From Roseisolibacter agri (GTDB taxonomy: Bacteria; Gemmatimonadota; Gemmatimonadetes; Gemmatimonadales; Gemmatimonadaceae): a stretch of 64,000 nt of DNA. The stretch spans positions 62,001 to 126,000 of the forward strand of contig NZ_BRXS01000001.1 in the NCBI RefSeq assembly GCF_030159095.1. Reading direction: 5' to 3'. Under the pieces are notes generated by a model. The model saw only the letters and a list, made by a program, of their open reading frames with translations, made no database searches and was not told the origin of the DNA. This document shows, piece by piece, positions 48,849-56,902 of the stretch. Numbering within the stretch: the stretch's first letter is position 1; each line of letters opens with the position of its first letter. The translations under genes and the position numbers were made by a program.

Positions 48849-49643
48849 TCAGGGCGCCCGCACCACCAGCGGCCCGAGCACGCCGTCCGGCGGCGCGACG
48901 TGCAGCGCGCCGCGGAACGCCGTCCCTGCCAGCGCGCGCCGCATCGCCGCGCGCGCCAGCTCGGGCGTGTTGTTGTGCCGGCTGAGATGCCCGAGCACGA
49001 GGTGCTGCAGGCCCGCGTGCGCCACCGCGCGCGCCACCTCGCCGGCCTGCGCGTTGCCCAGGTGTCCCGTCGGCCCGCCGACGCGCGCCTGCAGGTCGGG
49101 CGGGTACGGGCCGCGGCGCAGCATCTCCTCGTCGTAGTTGGACTCCAGCACCAGCGCGTCGACGCCCTGCAGGAGCGCGAGCACCGCGTCCGGCGCGTGG
49201 CCGAGGTCCGTGCAGTAGCCCACGCGCACGCCCGCGACCTCCACCACGAAGGCGGCCGAGTCGTCGACGTCGTGCGGCGTGGCGGCGGAGTGCACGCGGA
49301 AGGGGCCCGCGTCGAAGCTCGCGCCCGTCTCGAACGGCGCGACGTCCACGCCGCGGAGCGCGCGCCAGCGCCACACCGTCCCCAGCGTCGCCCACACGCG
49401 CCAGCCGTACGCCTTCACGCCCGCCGCGGCGCCCACGACGTGGTCGCGGTGGCCATGCGAGAGCAGCACCTCGTCCACGAACCACGGATGCAGGTCGGCT
49501 GCGCGCATCCGCTCCAGCAGCACCGGCAGGTCCACGCCCGCGTCCAGCAGGAGCAGCCGCTCGCCGCACGCGATCGCGGCCGCGTTCCCCTGGCTGCCGC
49601 TGCCGAGCATCCAGAGGGTGATCGATGGGGCGACGTCCGGCAT
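48849..49643 (-). CDS. MBL-fold metallo-hydrolase (YycJ/WalJ-like)
   Basis: 264 residues from ATG 49643. Zinc motif LLSHGHRDHVVGA (HxHxDH), downstream AATPHDVDDSAAF, Asp in GYCTDLGHA, ESNYDEEML, and VLGHLSRHNNTPE supply the remaining ligands. The LGSGSQGNAAAIACGERLLLLDAG opening is typical of the YycJ/WalJ group of RNase-Z-like nucleases/hydrolases, usually tied to nucleic-acid or cell-wall homeostasis. Substrate not determinable. It converges with the TolB-like lipoprotein, seven bases apart. Confidence 0.9.
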   Translation of the reverse strand: MPDVAPSITLWMLGSGSQGNAAAIACGERLLLLDAGVDLPVLLERMRAADLHPWFVDEVLLSHGHRDHVVGAAAGVKAYGWRVWATLGTVWRWRALRGVDVAPFETGASFDAGPFRVHSAATPHDVDDSAAFVVEVAGVRVGYCTDLGHAPDAVLALLQGVDALVLESNYDEEMLRRGPYPPDLQARVGGPTGHLGNAQAGEVARAVAHAGLQHLVLGHLSRHNNTPELARAAMRRALAGTAFRGALHVAPPDGVLGPLVVRAP

Positions 49644-49664
49644 GCGGGTGGGATCGAGGAAGGC

Positions 49665-49936
49665 TGCGTGCTGCGTGCTGCGTGGCCCGCTCCTTCACGC
49701 CGGACCTGTTGGCCTGTTTGGGGGGATGCGGATGCTCCGGATCTGAACGGATCTCACGGATCGCTCCACGTGGCGGCGAGGCACCGTGCACCACGAGGAG
49801 CGATGCGTGACATCCGCTGCATCCGGAGCATCCGCATCCCTCTCCAAAGGCGAATGGTCCAGCGCGTCCGGCATCCGAATCCCCTGCGAAGTTCGTGCAG
49901 GTAGGGCGCGACGTCGGGCGCCGAGCCGCACGCAGC
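49665..49936. repeat. Family-B palindromic element B2
   Basis: The left outer arm is three TGCGTGC heptamers (49665-49685, last one ending GG). The inner arms include a perfect 20-bp inverted repeat: GGGATGCGGATGCTCCGGAT (49723-49742) and ATCCGGAGCATCCGCATCCC (49821-49840). ACGGATCGCTCCACGTGGCG faces GAGGAGCGATGCG nearer the centre. ACGCCGGACC at 49697-49706 resembles the family-A terminus. The right outer arm is weak, a single GCACGCAGC (49928-49936). This is the only element at 5' ends, between divergent genes (starts at 49643 and 50054). Confidence 0.88.
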
Positions 49937-50053
49937 CGCCCTCCGGTTTGCGCCCCGCGTGTCCCGTGGTCATGTTCCCCCGACCCGGCGCCGCGCCGTC
50001 CCAGCGGCCCCGGCGACGCCGCATTCGTGGACGCCCTCGCGTCCGGAGGTCCG

Positions 50054-50974
50054 ATGACGCAGCCCGTGCGCGCCCCCGGGGCGCTCGACGATCCGACGAC
50101 GCTCGCGGCGATGGTCGACCGCCTGGGCGCGGCCTTCCACGTCAGCGACGCCGACGGGCGGCTGATCGACGCGACGCCCGGCCTGGCCGCGCTGCTCGGC
50201 GTCTCGGACGACGGCGCGCTGCGCGGACGGCCGCTCGACGACTGGATCGCCGACCCGTCGGCGCGCCGCGCCGCGCTCCAGGCGCTCGCCCCCGACGCGC
50301 CCGCGCGCACCGTGCTGCTCACGCTCCGCGGCGCCGGCCGCGCCACCCACGCCGTCGAGACGGTCACCGCCGTGCGCGGGCCCGACGGCGCGGTGCGGCT
50401 GCAGGGGATGCTCGTCGCCGCATCCGGCATCATGGGCGCGTCGCAGGGCGGTGCGAGCCTCTCCACGAGCGGCGAGGCGGGCCGCGACGCGCTCACCGGC
50501 TCCCTCGACCGCACGCACCTCAACGCGCTCGGCGAGCGGCTGGGCCGCGACCCGGTGACGCCCGTCGGCGTGCTGATCGCGCGGCTCGAGGGCGAGGACA
50601 TCCCGGCCGAGGACCGCGACGTCATGCGGCAGCTCGTCGCGCGCTTCCTCATGCGCCAGGTGCGCGCCAACGAGGAGGTCATCCGCCTCGGCGACGACGA
50701 GTTCCTCGTGGTGCTCGGCGGTGCGTCGGCGGAGCAGGTGGAGCGCGTCGGCCGCCGCGTGCAGCTGCTCGCGCTGCGCAGCGCGCCCGGCCCGCTGTCG
50801 CTCGGCTGGGCGGCGCGCGACCGCGGCGAGTCGCTCCCCGCGCTCGTCGCGCGCGCCGCGGCGCAGCGCGTCCCCGTGCCCACGCGCGAGCGCGATGCGC
50901 ACGAGCACCGGCGCGCGGGCGAGGAGCCCGTGGGCGCCGGCGGCTGGCAGGGCTTCGGCTCGGGCACGCGCTGA
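50054..50974 (+). CDS. PAS domain protein with degenerate GGDEF domain
   Basis: 306 residues from ATG 50054; GGAGG lies five bases before it. Residues about 20-135 form a PAS fold (VDRLGAAFHVSDADGRLIDATPGLAALLGV; GRPLDDWIAD). Residues about 150-290 look like a GGDEF domain: DALTGSLDRTHLNALGERL opening and the active-site loop LGDDEFLVVLGG, where GGDEF is changed to GDDEF. The first Gly is kept, the second replaced by Asp. Such loops are often inactive and may bind c-di-GMP or GTP or act as a scaffold. The start at a conserved ATG matters: longer in-frame extension upstream runs through the repeat element and is not credible. Confidence 0.82.
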   Translation: MTQPVRAPGALDDPTTLAAMVDRLGAAFHVSDADGRLIDATPGLAALLGVSDDGALRGRPLDDWIADPSARRAALQALAPDAPARTVLLTLRGAGRATHAVETVTAVRGPDGAVRLQGMLVAASGIMGASQGGASLSTSGEAGRDALTGSLDRTHLNALGERLGRDPVTPVGVLIARLEGEDIPAEDRDVMRQLVARFLMRQVRANEEVIRLGDDEFLVVLGGASAEQVERVGRRVQLLALRSAPGPLSLGWAARDRGESLPALVARAAAQRVPVPTRERDAHEHRRAGEEPVGAGGWQGFGSGTR

Positions 50975-51013
50975 TCGCGCGCATCGCACCAGCGTCCGCA
51001 GTCGTTCGCTCGC

Positions 51014-52480
51014 GTGGCTGACGTTCCCGCCGCGCTGCTCGCCGCCACCGCGGGAGCGGCGCTCGGCCTGGCCGTGGGCGCTGCCGTCGCGTGGCGCCTG
51101 GGCGCGCGCGCCGCGCTCGCGCGCACGGCGGTCGACCGCGCACGCCAGGACGCCGAGCGCGTCGCGCTGCTGCGCGACGCCGAGCGGCTGACGCGCGAGC
51201 TGGCCGCGCACGCGGGCGAGGCATCGCAGGCGCGCGAGCGCGCGGCGGCGCTGGCCGCGGAGCTGGCGGCCGAGCGGCGCGCGGGCGCGGCGCGCGAGGG
51301 CGAGCGCGCGGAGGCGGAGGCGCGGCTGCGCGAGGCGTTCGCGGCGCTCAGCGCCGACGCGCTGCGCAACAGCGGCGAGCAGTTCCTCCAGCTGGCGCGC
51401 GCGTCGCTCGGCGAGGCGCAGCAGCAGTCGGCGGAGGCGCTGCGCGAGCGCGAGCGCGCGGTGGACGCGCTCGTGGCGCCCATCCGCGACGCGCTGACGA
51501 AGGTCGACGGCACGCTGCAGCAGGTCGCCGTCGCGCGCGCCGACGCGGAGGCGGCGCTGCGCACGCAGCTCGGGCACATGCTCGACGGACAGCGCGAGCT
51601 GAGCGGCCGCACGAAGGCGCTGGTGGACGCGCTGCGCACGCCGCACGGGCGCGGGCGCTGGGGCGAGATCCAGCTGCGCCGCGTGTGCGAGATGGCGGGC
51701 ATGATCGAGCACTGCGACTTCGTCGAGCAGGCCAGCGTGGACGACGGCCGCCTGCGCCCCGACCTGCTCGTGCGGCTGCCGGGCGGGAAGCTCGTGGTGG
51801 TGGACGCGAAGGCGCCGCTCGACGCCTACCTCGCGGCGGCCGAGGCGCCCGACGACGCGACGCGCGAGCGCCGGCTGCGCGACCACGCGCGGCAGGTGCG
51901 CGACCACGTCGCGAAGCTCTCGGCCAAGGCGTACTGGGGGCAGTTCGCGGAGACGCCGGAGTTCGTGGTGATGTTCCTGCCCGGCGAGAGCGTGTTCGGC
52001 GCGGCGCTGCAGCACGATCCCGCGCTGATCGAGCACGGCGTGGAGCAGCGCGTGCTCGCCGCCAGCCCGACGACGCTGATCGCGCTGCTGCGTGCGGTGG
52101 CGTACGGCTGGCAGCAGGAGCGCGTGGCGCGCAACGCGGAGGCGATCAGCGCGCTCGGCCGCGAGCTGTACGAGCGCGTGCGCGTCTTCGCGGGACACTT
52201 CAATGATCTGCGCCGCGGGCTGGAGCGGGCGAACGACGCGTACAACGGCGCGGTCGGCTCGCTGGAGCGCATGGTGCTGCCGCAGGCGCGGCGCTTCCGC
52301 GACCTCGGCGCGACGTCGGCGGCCGAGCTGCCCGAGCCGGCGCCGGTCGCGCGCGTGCTGCGCACGCTGTCGGCCGAGGACGTGCGCGATACGGTCGCGC
52401 ACGCCACGGCGCACGCGGACGAGGCCGGCATCGCGATCCGCGTGCTGCAGCCCGAGGACGTCGGCACGGCCCGACCGTAG
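51014..52480 (+). CDS. rmuC: RmuC-family DNA recombination protein
   Basis: 488 residues from GTG 51014. An N-terminal membrane anchor ([22 protein letters not shown]) is followed by a long coiled coil (residues about 40-190). The RmuC core is then clear: [64 protein letters not shown] and [19 protein letters not shown]. RmuC restricts inversion and recombination at short inverted repeats in E. coli; the catalytic VDAK suggests a PD-(D/E)XK-type nuclease core. It lies beside several long palindromic repeats, which is worth noting though not proof of a link. Confidence 0.93.
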   Translation: MADVPAALLAATAGAALGLAVGAAVAWRLGARAALARTAVDRARQDAERVALLRDAERLTRELAAHAGEASQARERAAALAAELAAERRAGAAREGERAEAEARLREAFAALSADALRNSGEQFLQLARASLGEAQQQSAEALRERERAVDALVAPIRDALTKVDGTLQQVAVARADAEAALRTQLGHMLDGQRELSGRTKALVDALRTPHGRGRWGEIQLRRVCEMAGMIEHCDFVEQASVDDGRLRPDLLVRLPGGKLVVVDAKAPLDAYLAAAEAPDDATRERRLRDHARQVRDHVAKLSAKAYWGQFAETPEFVVMFLPGESVFGAALQHDPALIEHGVEQRVLAASPTTLIALLRAVAYGWQQERVARNAEAISALGRELYERVRVFAGHFNDLRRGLERANDAYNGAVGSLERMVLPQARRFRDLGATSAAELPEPAPVARVLRTLSAEDVRDTVAHATAHADEAGIAIRVLQPEDVGTARP

Positions 52481-52500
52481 CGTCGAACCATGACGATGGT

Positions 52501-52514
52501 GTGACGGCCGTCAC
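52501..52514. promoter_or_regulatory. Perfect 14-bp palindrome after rmuC
   Basis: GTGACGGCCGTCAC is self-complementary and stands 20 bp after the rmuC stop. It could be a dimeric-regulator site or a short hairpin. The surrounding 225-bp gap (52481-52705) otherwise shows only a GC-rich leader with no gene; GCATCCGACGGATCGGATCG near 52678 faintly recalls the family-B inner arm. Confidence 0.4.
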
Positions 52515-52732
52515 GCCGGATTCGACGTCCGAGGCCTGCGACTTGCGCACCGCACCACGACCACGCCGCCCCTCGGCGTCGTCCGTTCGCCCGGAGTCGC
52601 GCTCTCCCCCAACGCTACGCGGCGCTGGTCGAGCCCGGCCGATGAGGAGCGGGGCGTGGATCATCGGCTCGCGGTCGCATCCGACGGATCGGATCGCCCG
52701 GAGTCATGGACATGCGTTGGGGAGGGAGGAGC

Positions 52733-53527
52733 ATGAGGGGCATCGGTAGGATCGCGCGCGCCAGCGCGGCGCTGGCGGCCGCGGTCGCGATCGCGGCGCC
52801 GGCGACGTCGCAGGCGCAGTTCACGAACTTCCTGCAGGTCTGCAACACGCCGCAGCAGTTCTGCGCGAACTTCGGCTTCGCACTGTCGGGGCTGAGCGCG
52901 GACAACACGTCGGGCGTGCTGACGGTCGGGATCCGCAACGTCGGCTCGACGCCGAGCGCGGACTCGTTCCTCAGCGGGTTCGGGATCTTCGAGACCGGCG
53001 CGAACGTGACGCTCACGGGCGGCACGCTCATCGCCAGCTCGCCGACGCTCGTGGGGCCGGGGGCCGGGCAGACGCTCCCGCTCACGAACTTCGCGACGAA
53101 CGGCGCGCCCGGCGACCTCCAGAGCGGCGCGGGCACGACGACGCTGCCGGTCGGGGTCGACTTCGGGAACAACGGGTTCCGGCCGTGCGGGTTCGGCGAC
53201 AACCTGACGGGCAACACGCGCTACGAGACGTGCCCGAACGAGTACGGTCAGTTCCAGTTCAACATCACCGGGACGGGGCTCAACAACCTCCTCTCGGCGA
53301 TCCAGGTGGGCGTCCGGGCGCAGAACCTCGCGCTCATCAACGGCGCCACCGAGACGTCGGACAAGTGCTTCTCGTCGGGCGACGCGAACTGCGGCGTCTC
53401 CACGCCGGGCGGCATCAACGGCGGCGGCACCGGGTCGGTGGTGCCGGAGCCGTCGACGTACGCGCTCATGGCGACCGGTCTCGTGGGCCTCGTCGGGTTC
53501 GCCCGCCGTCGTCGCACGCAGGCCTGA
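52733..53527 (+). CDS. PEP-CTERM sorted protein
   Basis: 264 residues from ATG 52733, preceded by GGGAGGAGC; in-frame ATGs at 52706 and 52712 would add nine or seven residues. Signal peptide ARASAALAAAVAIAAPATSQAQ. The mature part has two Cys-rich spots (VCNTPQQFCANFGF; DKCFSSGDANCGVS) and many Gly/Asn-rich strands (VLTVGIRNVGSTPS). The C-terminus is a PEP-CTERM signal: VPEPSTYALMATGLVGLVGF followed by ARRRR. It would be processed by an exosortase. Function of the body is unknown. A strong hairpin follows the gene. Confidence 0.88.
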   Translation: MRGIGRIARASAALAAAVAIAAPATSQAQFTNFLQVCNTPQQFCANFGFALSGLSADNTSGVLTVGIRNVGSTPSADSFLSGFGIFETGANVTLTGGTLIASSPTLVGPGAGQTLPLTNFATNGAPGDLQSGAGTTTLPVGVDFGNNGFRPCGFGDNLTGNTRYETCPNEYGQFQFNITGTGLNNLLSAIQVGVRAQNLALINGATETSDKCFSSGDANCGVSTPGGINGGGTGSVVPEPSTYALMATGLVGLVGFARRRRTQA

Positions 53528-53575
53528 TCGGCCGAAGGCAGGACCGCCACGCCGTCCGAGCGGCGCTGGCGTCGG

Positions 53576-53609
53576 AAGCCCCCCGGACAGCCCATCGTCC
53601 GGGGGGCTT
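53576..53609 (+). terminator. 13-bp perfect hairpin terminator after PEP-CTERM gene
   Basis: AAGCCCCCCGGAC (53576-53588) pairs perfectly with GTCCGGGGGGCTT (53597-53609) around an 8-base loop. The usual T tract is missing (CGCGCGTCC follows), but the A of the left arm gives a T-rich 3' stem end. It sits between the PEP-CTERM stop (53527) and recC (53672). Confidence 0.8.
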
Positions 53610-53671
53610 CGCGCGTCCGCCAGCGACCCCGGCGCCGGCCCGGGCAGCGACCGTCGGCCCCGGGCGTTAGA

Positions 53672-56600
53672 ATGGGCTCGATGCTCGTAGTCCACCGCAG
53701 CGCCCGCCTCGAGCCGTTGGCCGACGTGCTGGCCGACGTCCTCCGCGCCCCGGTCGCGGACCCGCTGGCGCCCGAGTGGGTGGTGGTGGGCTCGCGCCCG
53801 CTGGAGCGCTGGCTCGCCGCGCGGCTGGCCGAGCGGCTGGGCGTCTGCGCGCACGTCCGCTTCCCGTCGCCCTCCACGGTCCTCGAGGAGGTGCTGGAGT
53901 CGACGCTGGGCGTCACGCGCGCCACGGTCCGCGGCTGGCGCGCGGAGCGGCTCACCTGGCGCCTGCTCGCGACGCTGCCCGCGCTGCTGGACGACCCGGC
54001 GTTCGCGAAGGTCTTCGTGGACGTGCGGCGCTACCTGCACCGCGACGGCGGAGCCGCCGACCCGCGCGTCGTGGATGCGCGCGCCCTCACCTTCGCGCGC
54101 CGGCTGGGCGAGTGCTTCCATCGCTACGCCAGCTGCGACCCCGCGCGCGTGCGGCGCTGGGACGCGGGCGCGGACGACGGGTGGCAGTCCACGCTCTGGC
54201 GCGCGCTGCACGCGGGCGACGCGCCCACGCACCCGGCGGCGCTCGCCGCCGCGGCGGAGGCGCGCCTGCGATCCGGCGGGCGGGCTGCGTTGCCCGAACG
54301 CATCGTCTGGGTCGCGCAGCCCGGCACGCCGATGCTGCACGTGCGCACGATGGTCGCGCTCGCGGCCGCGGGCGTGGACGTGCACGCGCTGGTGGCGCTG
54401 CCGCCGCGCACCGCGTCCACGTCGCCGTCGCTGCGCACCTCGCTCGGCCGGCTGGGCGACGATCTCGACGCGCTGATCGAGCGCGCGTGCGCGGAGCTGG
54501 ACATCACGCCCACGCACGTCGCGCACGTCGCGCACGCTGCGCTGGCGATCGCGCCGCGCTCCGCGCTCGACGTGCTGCGCGCCGAGCTGCTGGGCGCCGC
54601 GTCCGACGCGCCGGTGCCGCTCGCGAGCGACGACGCGTCGTGGCGCGTGCACGCGTGCCATGGTCCCATGCGGCAGGCGGAGGTGCTGCGCGACGAGCTG
54701 CTCGCGCTGCTCGACGCCGACCCGACGCTGCGGCCGCGCGACGTGCTCGTGCTGACGCCGGACGTCGCGCTCGTCGCGCCGCTGATCGAGGCGGCGTTCG
54801 CGGCGACGGGCGGCGCGGCGCCGCTACCGCTGCGCGTGCTCGATCGTCCCGCGCGCCGCGGCAACGCGGCGGCCGACGTCGCGCTGCGCGTGCTCGCCCT
54901 CGCGGCGTCGCGCGTGAACGTCGTGGAGGTGCTCGACCTGGTGACGCTGCCGGCCGTCGCGGCGCGCTTCGGCCTGGACGCGGGGGCCGAGGACGTGCTG
55001 CGCCGCTGGGTGCGCGAGAGCGGCGTGCGCTGGGGGATGGACGGTGACGACCGCGCGGCATCGCACGACCAGCCCAACGACGAGGAGCACACCTGGCGCT
55101 TCGGCCTCGAGCGGCTGCTGCTCGGCTGGGGCCTTCCGGGCGACGGGCGCACGCTGTGGGAGGGCGCGCTCCCGGTCGACGCCGTCGAGGGGAGCGAGGC
55201 CGAGCGGCTCGGCCGCTTCGCCGAGGCGTGCGCGCGGACCTTCGACGCGGTGCGCGCGGTGCGCGGCGCGCGCACGCTGCGCGAGTGGCGCGACGTGCTG
55301 CGCGCACAGGTGGTGGACGCGCTCGTGGACGACGGTCCCGATCACGTGCTCGCGCGCCGCGCGTGGCGCGATGCGCTCGACGCGCTGGTGGAGGAGGGCA
55401 CGGGCTGCGACCGGCCGGTGGAGCCGGCGGCGGTGCGCCTGCTGCTCGCCGCGCGCTTCGACGAGCCCGCGGGCGGCGAGGGGAGCGCGGGCAGCGTCAC
55501 GCTCGCGCGGCTCGCGCCGGGGCGCGTGGTGCCCGCGCGCGTGATCGCGCTGGTGGGGCTGGACGACGGCGCGTGGCCGCGCGCGCGCGGCGGCGCGGGC
55601 TTCGACCTGCTGGCGCGCGAGCGCGTGCCCGGCGCCGCCGACGCGAACGCCGAGGACCGCCAGCGCCTGCTGGAGGCGATCCTCGCCGCGGGCGAGCGGC
55701 TGATCGTCACGTACACGGGCCGCACGCTCGACACGAACGAGCCCGTGCCGCCCGCCGTGCCGGTCGGCGAGCTGCTGGATGCGCTGGACGCGCGCTGCAC
55801 CTGCGACGCGCGCGACGCGGACGGCACGCCGCTGCACGCGCGCACCGTCGTCGAGCGCGCGCACCCGATGCAGCCGTTCGGGCCGGGCGCGTTCGGCGGC
55901 GATGGCGAGGCGCCGCGCAGCCACGACGCGACGCACCTGGCCGGCGCGCTCGCGCTGCGCGCGCCGCGCGGCGACGCGCCCGCGTTCCTCACGCGCGCGC
56001 TGCCGGCGCCCGCGGAGCGCGTGGTGACGGTCGACGCACTGGCCGCATTCCTCGCCGCGCCCGCGCGCGCGGTGGTGTCGGGCCGGCTCGGCGTCTGGCT
56101 CGGCGCGCCGGAGGCGCTGGAGATCGACGACCCGCTCGACCTCGACGGGCTCGATCGCTGGACGCTGCGCAGCGACGTGCTCGCGCGGCTGCTGGACGAC
56201 GAGGATCCCGCGCCGTCGCTCGCGCTGCAGCGCGCGGCGGGCCGGCTGCCGCACGGACCGCTGGGCCACGTCGCGTTCGGCGCGGCGGTGGCGGAGGCGC
56301 GCACGGTGACGCGGCTGGCCGATGCGCGAAAGCGCGCGGTGCGCACGGACGGCGTGGACGTCGACCGCACGATCGGCGGCTGGCGGCTGGTGGGACGCGT
56401 GGGCCCGCTGTTCGACGGCGGGCTGTTCGAGGTGCACGCGGGCGCGCTGCGCGCGAAGCAGCTGCTGTCGTTCTGGGTGCGGCACCTCGCGCTGCACCTC
56501 GCCGAAGGGCCGGGCGCGCCCGCGAGCACGCTGGTGGGCCTGCCGAAGCGCACGCCGACCGACGGACGCCTCGCGTTCGCGCCCGTGTCCGATGCCGAGG

Positions 56601-56902
56601 CGCGGCTCGGCGCGCTGCTCGCGCTGTACGACGAGGCGATGCGCCGTCCGCTGCCGCTGCTCCCCGATGCGTCGCTCGCCTACGTCGAGGCGTTCACGCC
56701 GAAGCGCACGCCAGAGGACGCGCACCGCGAGGGGCTCGCGAAGGCCATCGCCGCGTGGAACGACCGGCGCGACGCGTGGACCGAGCGCCTGCTCGGCGAG
56801 CAGCCGTTCGGCGACGGCGCGCGCTTCGGCGAGCTGTCGCGCGCGGTGTGGGAGCCCGTGCTCGCGTGCCTCGGCGCGCGCGCGCCGGAGGCCGCGTCGT
56901 GA
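53672..56902 (+). CDS. recC: Exodeoxyribonuclease V subunit gamma (RecC)
   Basis: 1076 residues from ATG 53672 (ATG 53681 is an alternative). Opening VVHRSARLEPLADVLADVLR and W(V)VVGSRPLERWLAARLAERLG are the RecC N-terminus. Inactivated helicase-like motifs are spread through the chain (FHRYASCDPARVRRW; HACHGPMRQAEVLRDELLALL; LVGLDDGAWPR), ending with a nuclease-like domain (LDLDGLDRWTLRSDVL). In the RecBCD complex RecC splits the duplex and recognises Chi. It overlaps recB by four bases. Confidence 0.95.
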   Translation: MGSMLVVHRSARLEPLADVLADVLRAPVADPLAPEWVVVGSRPLERWLAARLAERLGVCAHVRFPSPSTVLEEVLESTLGVTRATVRGWRAERLTWRLLATLPALLDDPAFAKVFVDVRRYLHRDGGAADPRVVDARALTFARRLGECFHRYASCDPARVRRWDAGADDGWQSTLWRALHAGDAPTHPAALAAAAEARLRSGGRAALPERIVWVAQPGTPMLHVRTMVALAAAGVDVHALVALPPRTASTSPSLRTSLGRLGDDLDALIERACAELDITPTHVAHVAHAALAIAPRSALDVLRAELLGAASDAPVPLASDDASWRVHACHGPMRQAEVLRDELLALLDADPTLRPRDVLVLTPDVALVAPLIEAAFAATGGAAPLPLRVLDRPARRGNAAADVALRVLALAASRVNVVEVLDLVTLPAVAARFGLDAGAEDVLRRWVRESGVRWGMDGDDRAASHDQPNDEEHTWRFGLERLLLGWGLPGDGRTLWEGALPVDAVEGSEAERLGRFAEACARTFDAVRAVRGARTLREWRDVLRAQVVDALVDDGPDHVLARRAWRDALDALVEEGTGCDRPVEPAAVRLLLAARFDEPAGGEGSAGSVTLARLAPGRVVPARVIALVGLDDGAWPRARGGAGFDLLARERVPGAADANAEDRQRLLEAILAAGERLIVTYTGRTLDTNEPVPPAVPVGELLDALDARCTCDARDADGTPLHARTVVERAHPMQPFGPGAFGGDGEAPRSHDATHLAGALALRAPRGDAPAFLTRALPAPAERVVTVDALAAFLAAPARAVVSGRLGVWLGAPEALEIDDPLDLDGLDRWTLRSDVLARLLDDEDPAPSLALQRAAGRLPHGPLGHVAFGAAVAEARTVTRLADARKRAVRTDGVDVDRTIGGWRLVGRVGPLFDGGLFEVHAGALRAKQLLSFWVRHLALHLAEGPGAPASTLVGLPKRTPTDGRLAFAPVSDAEARLGALLALYDEAMRRPLPLLPDASLAYVEAFTPKRTPEDAHREGLAKAIAAWNDRRDAWTERLLGEQPFGDGARFGELSRAVWEPVLACLGARAPEAAS

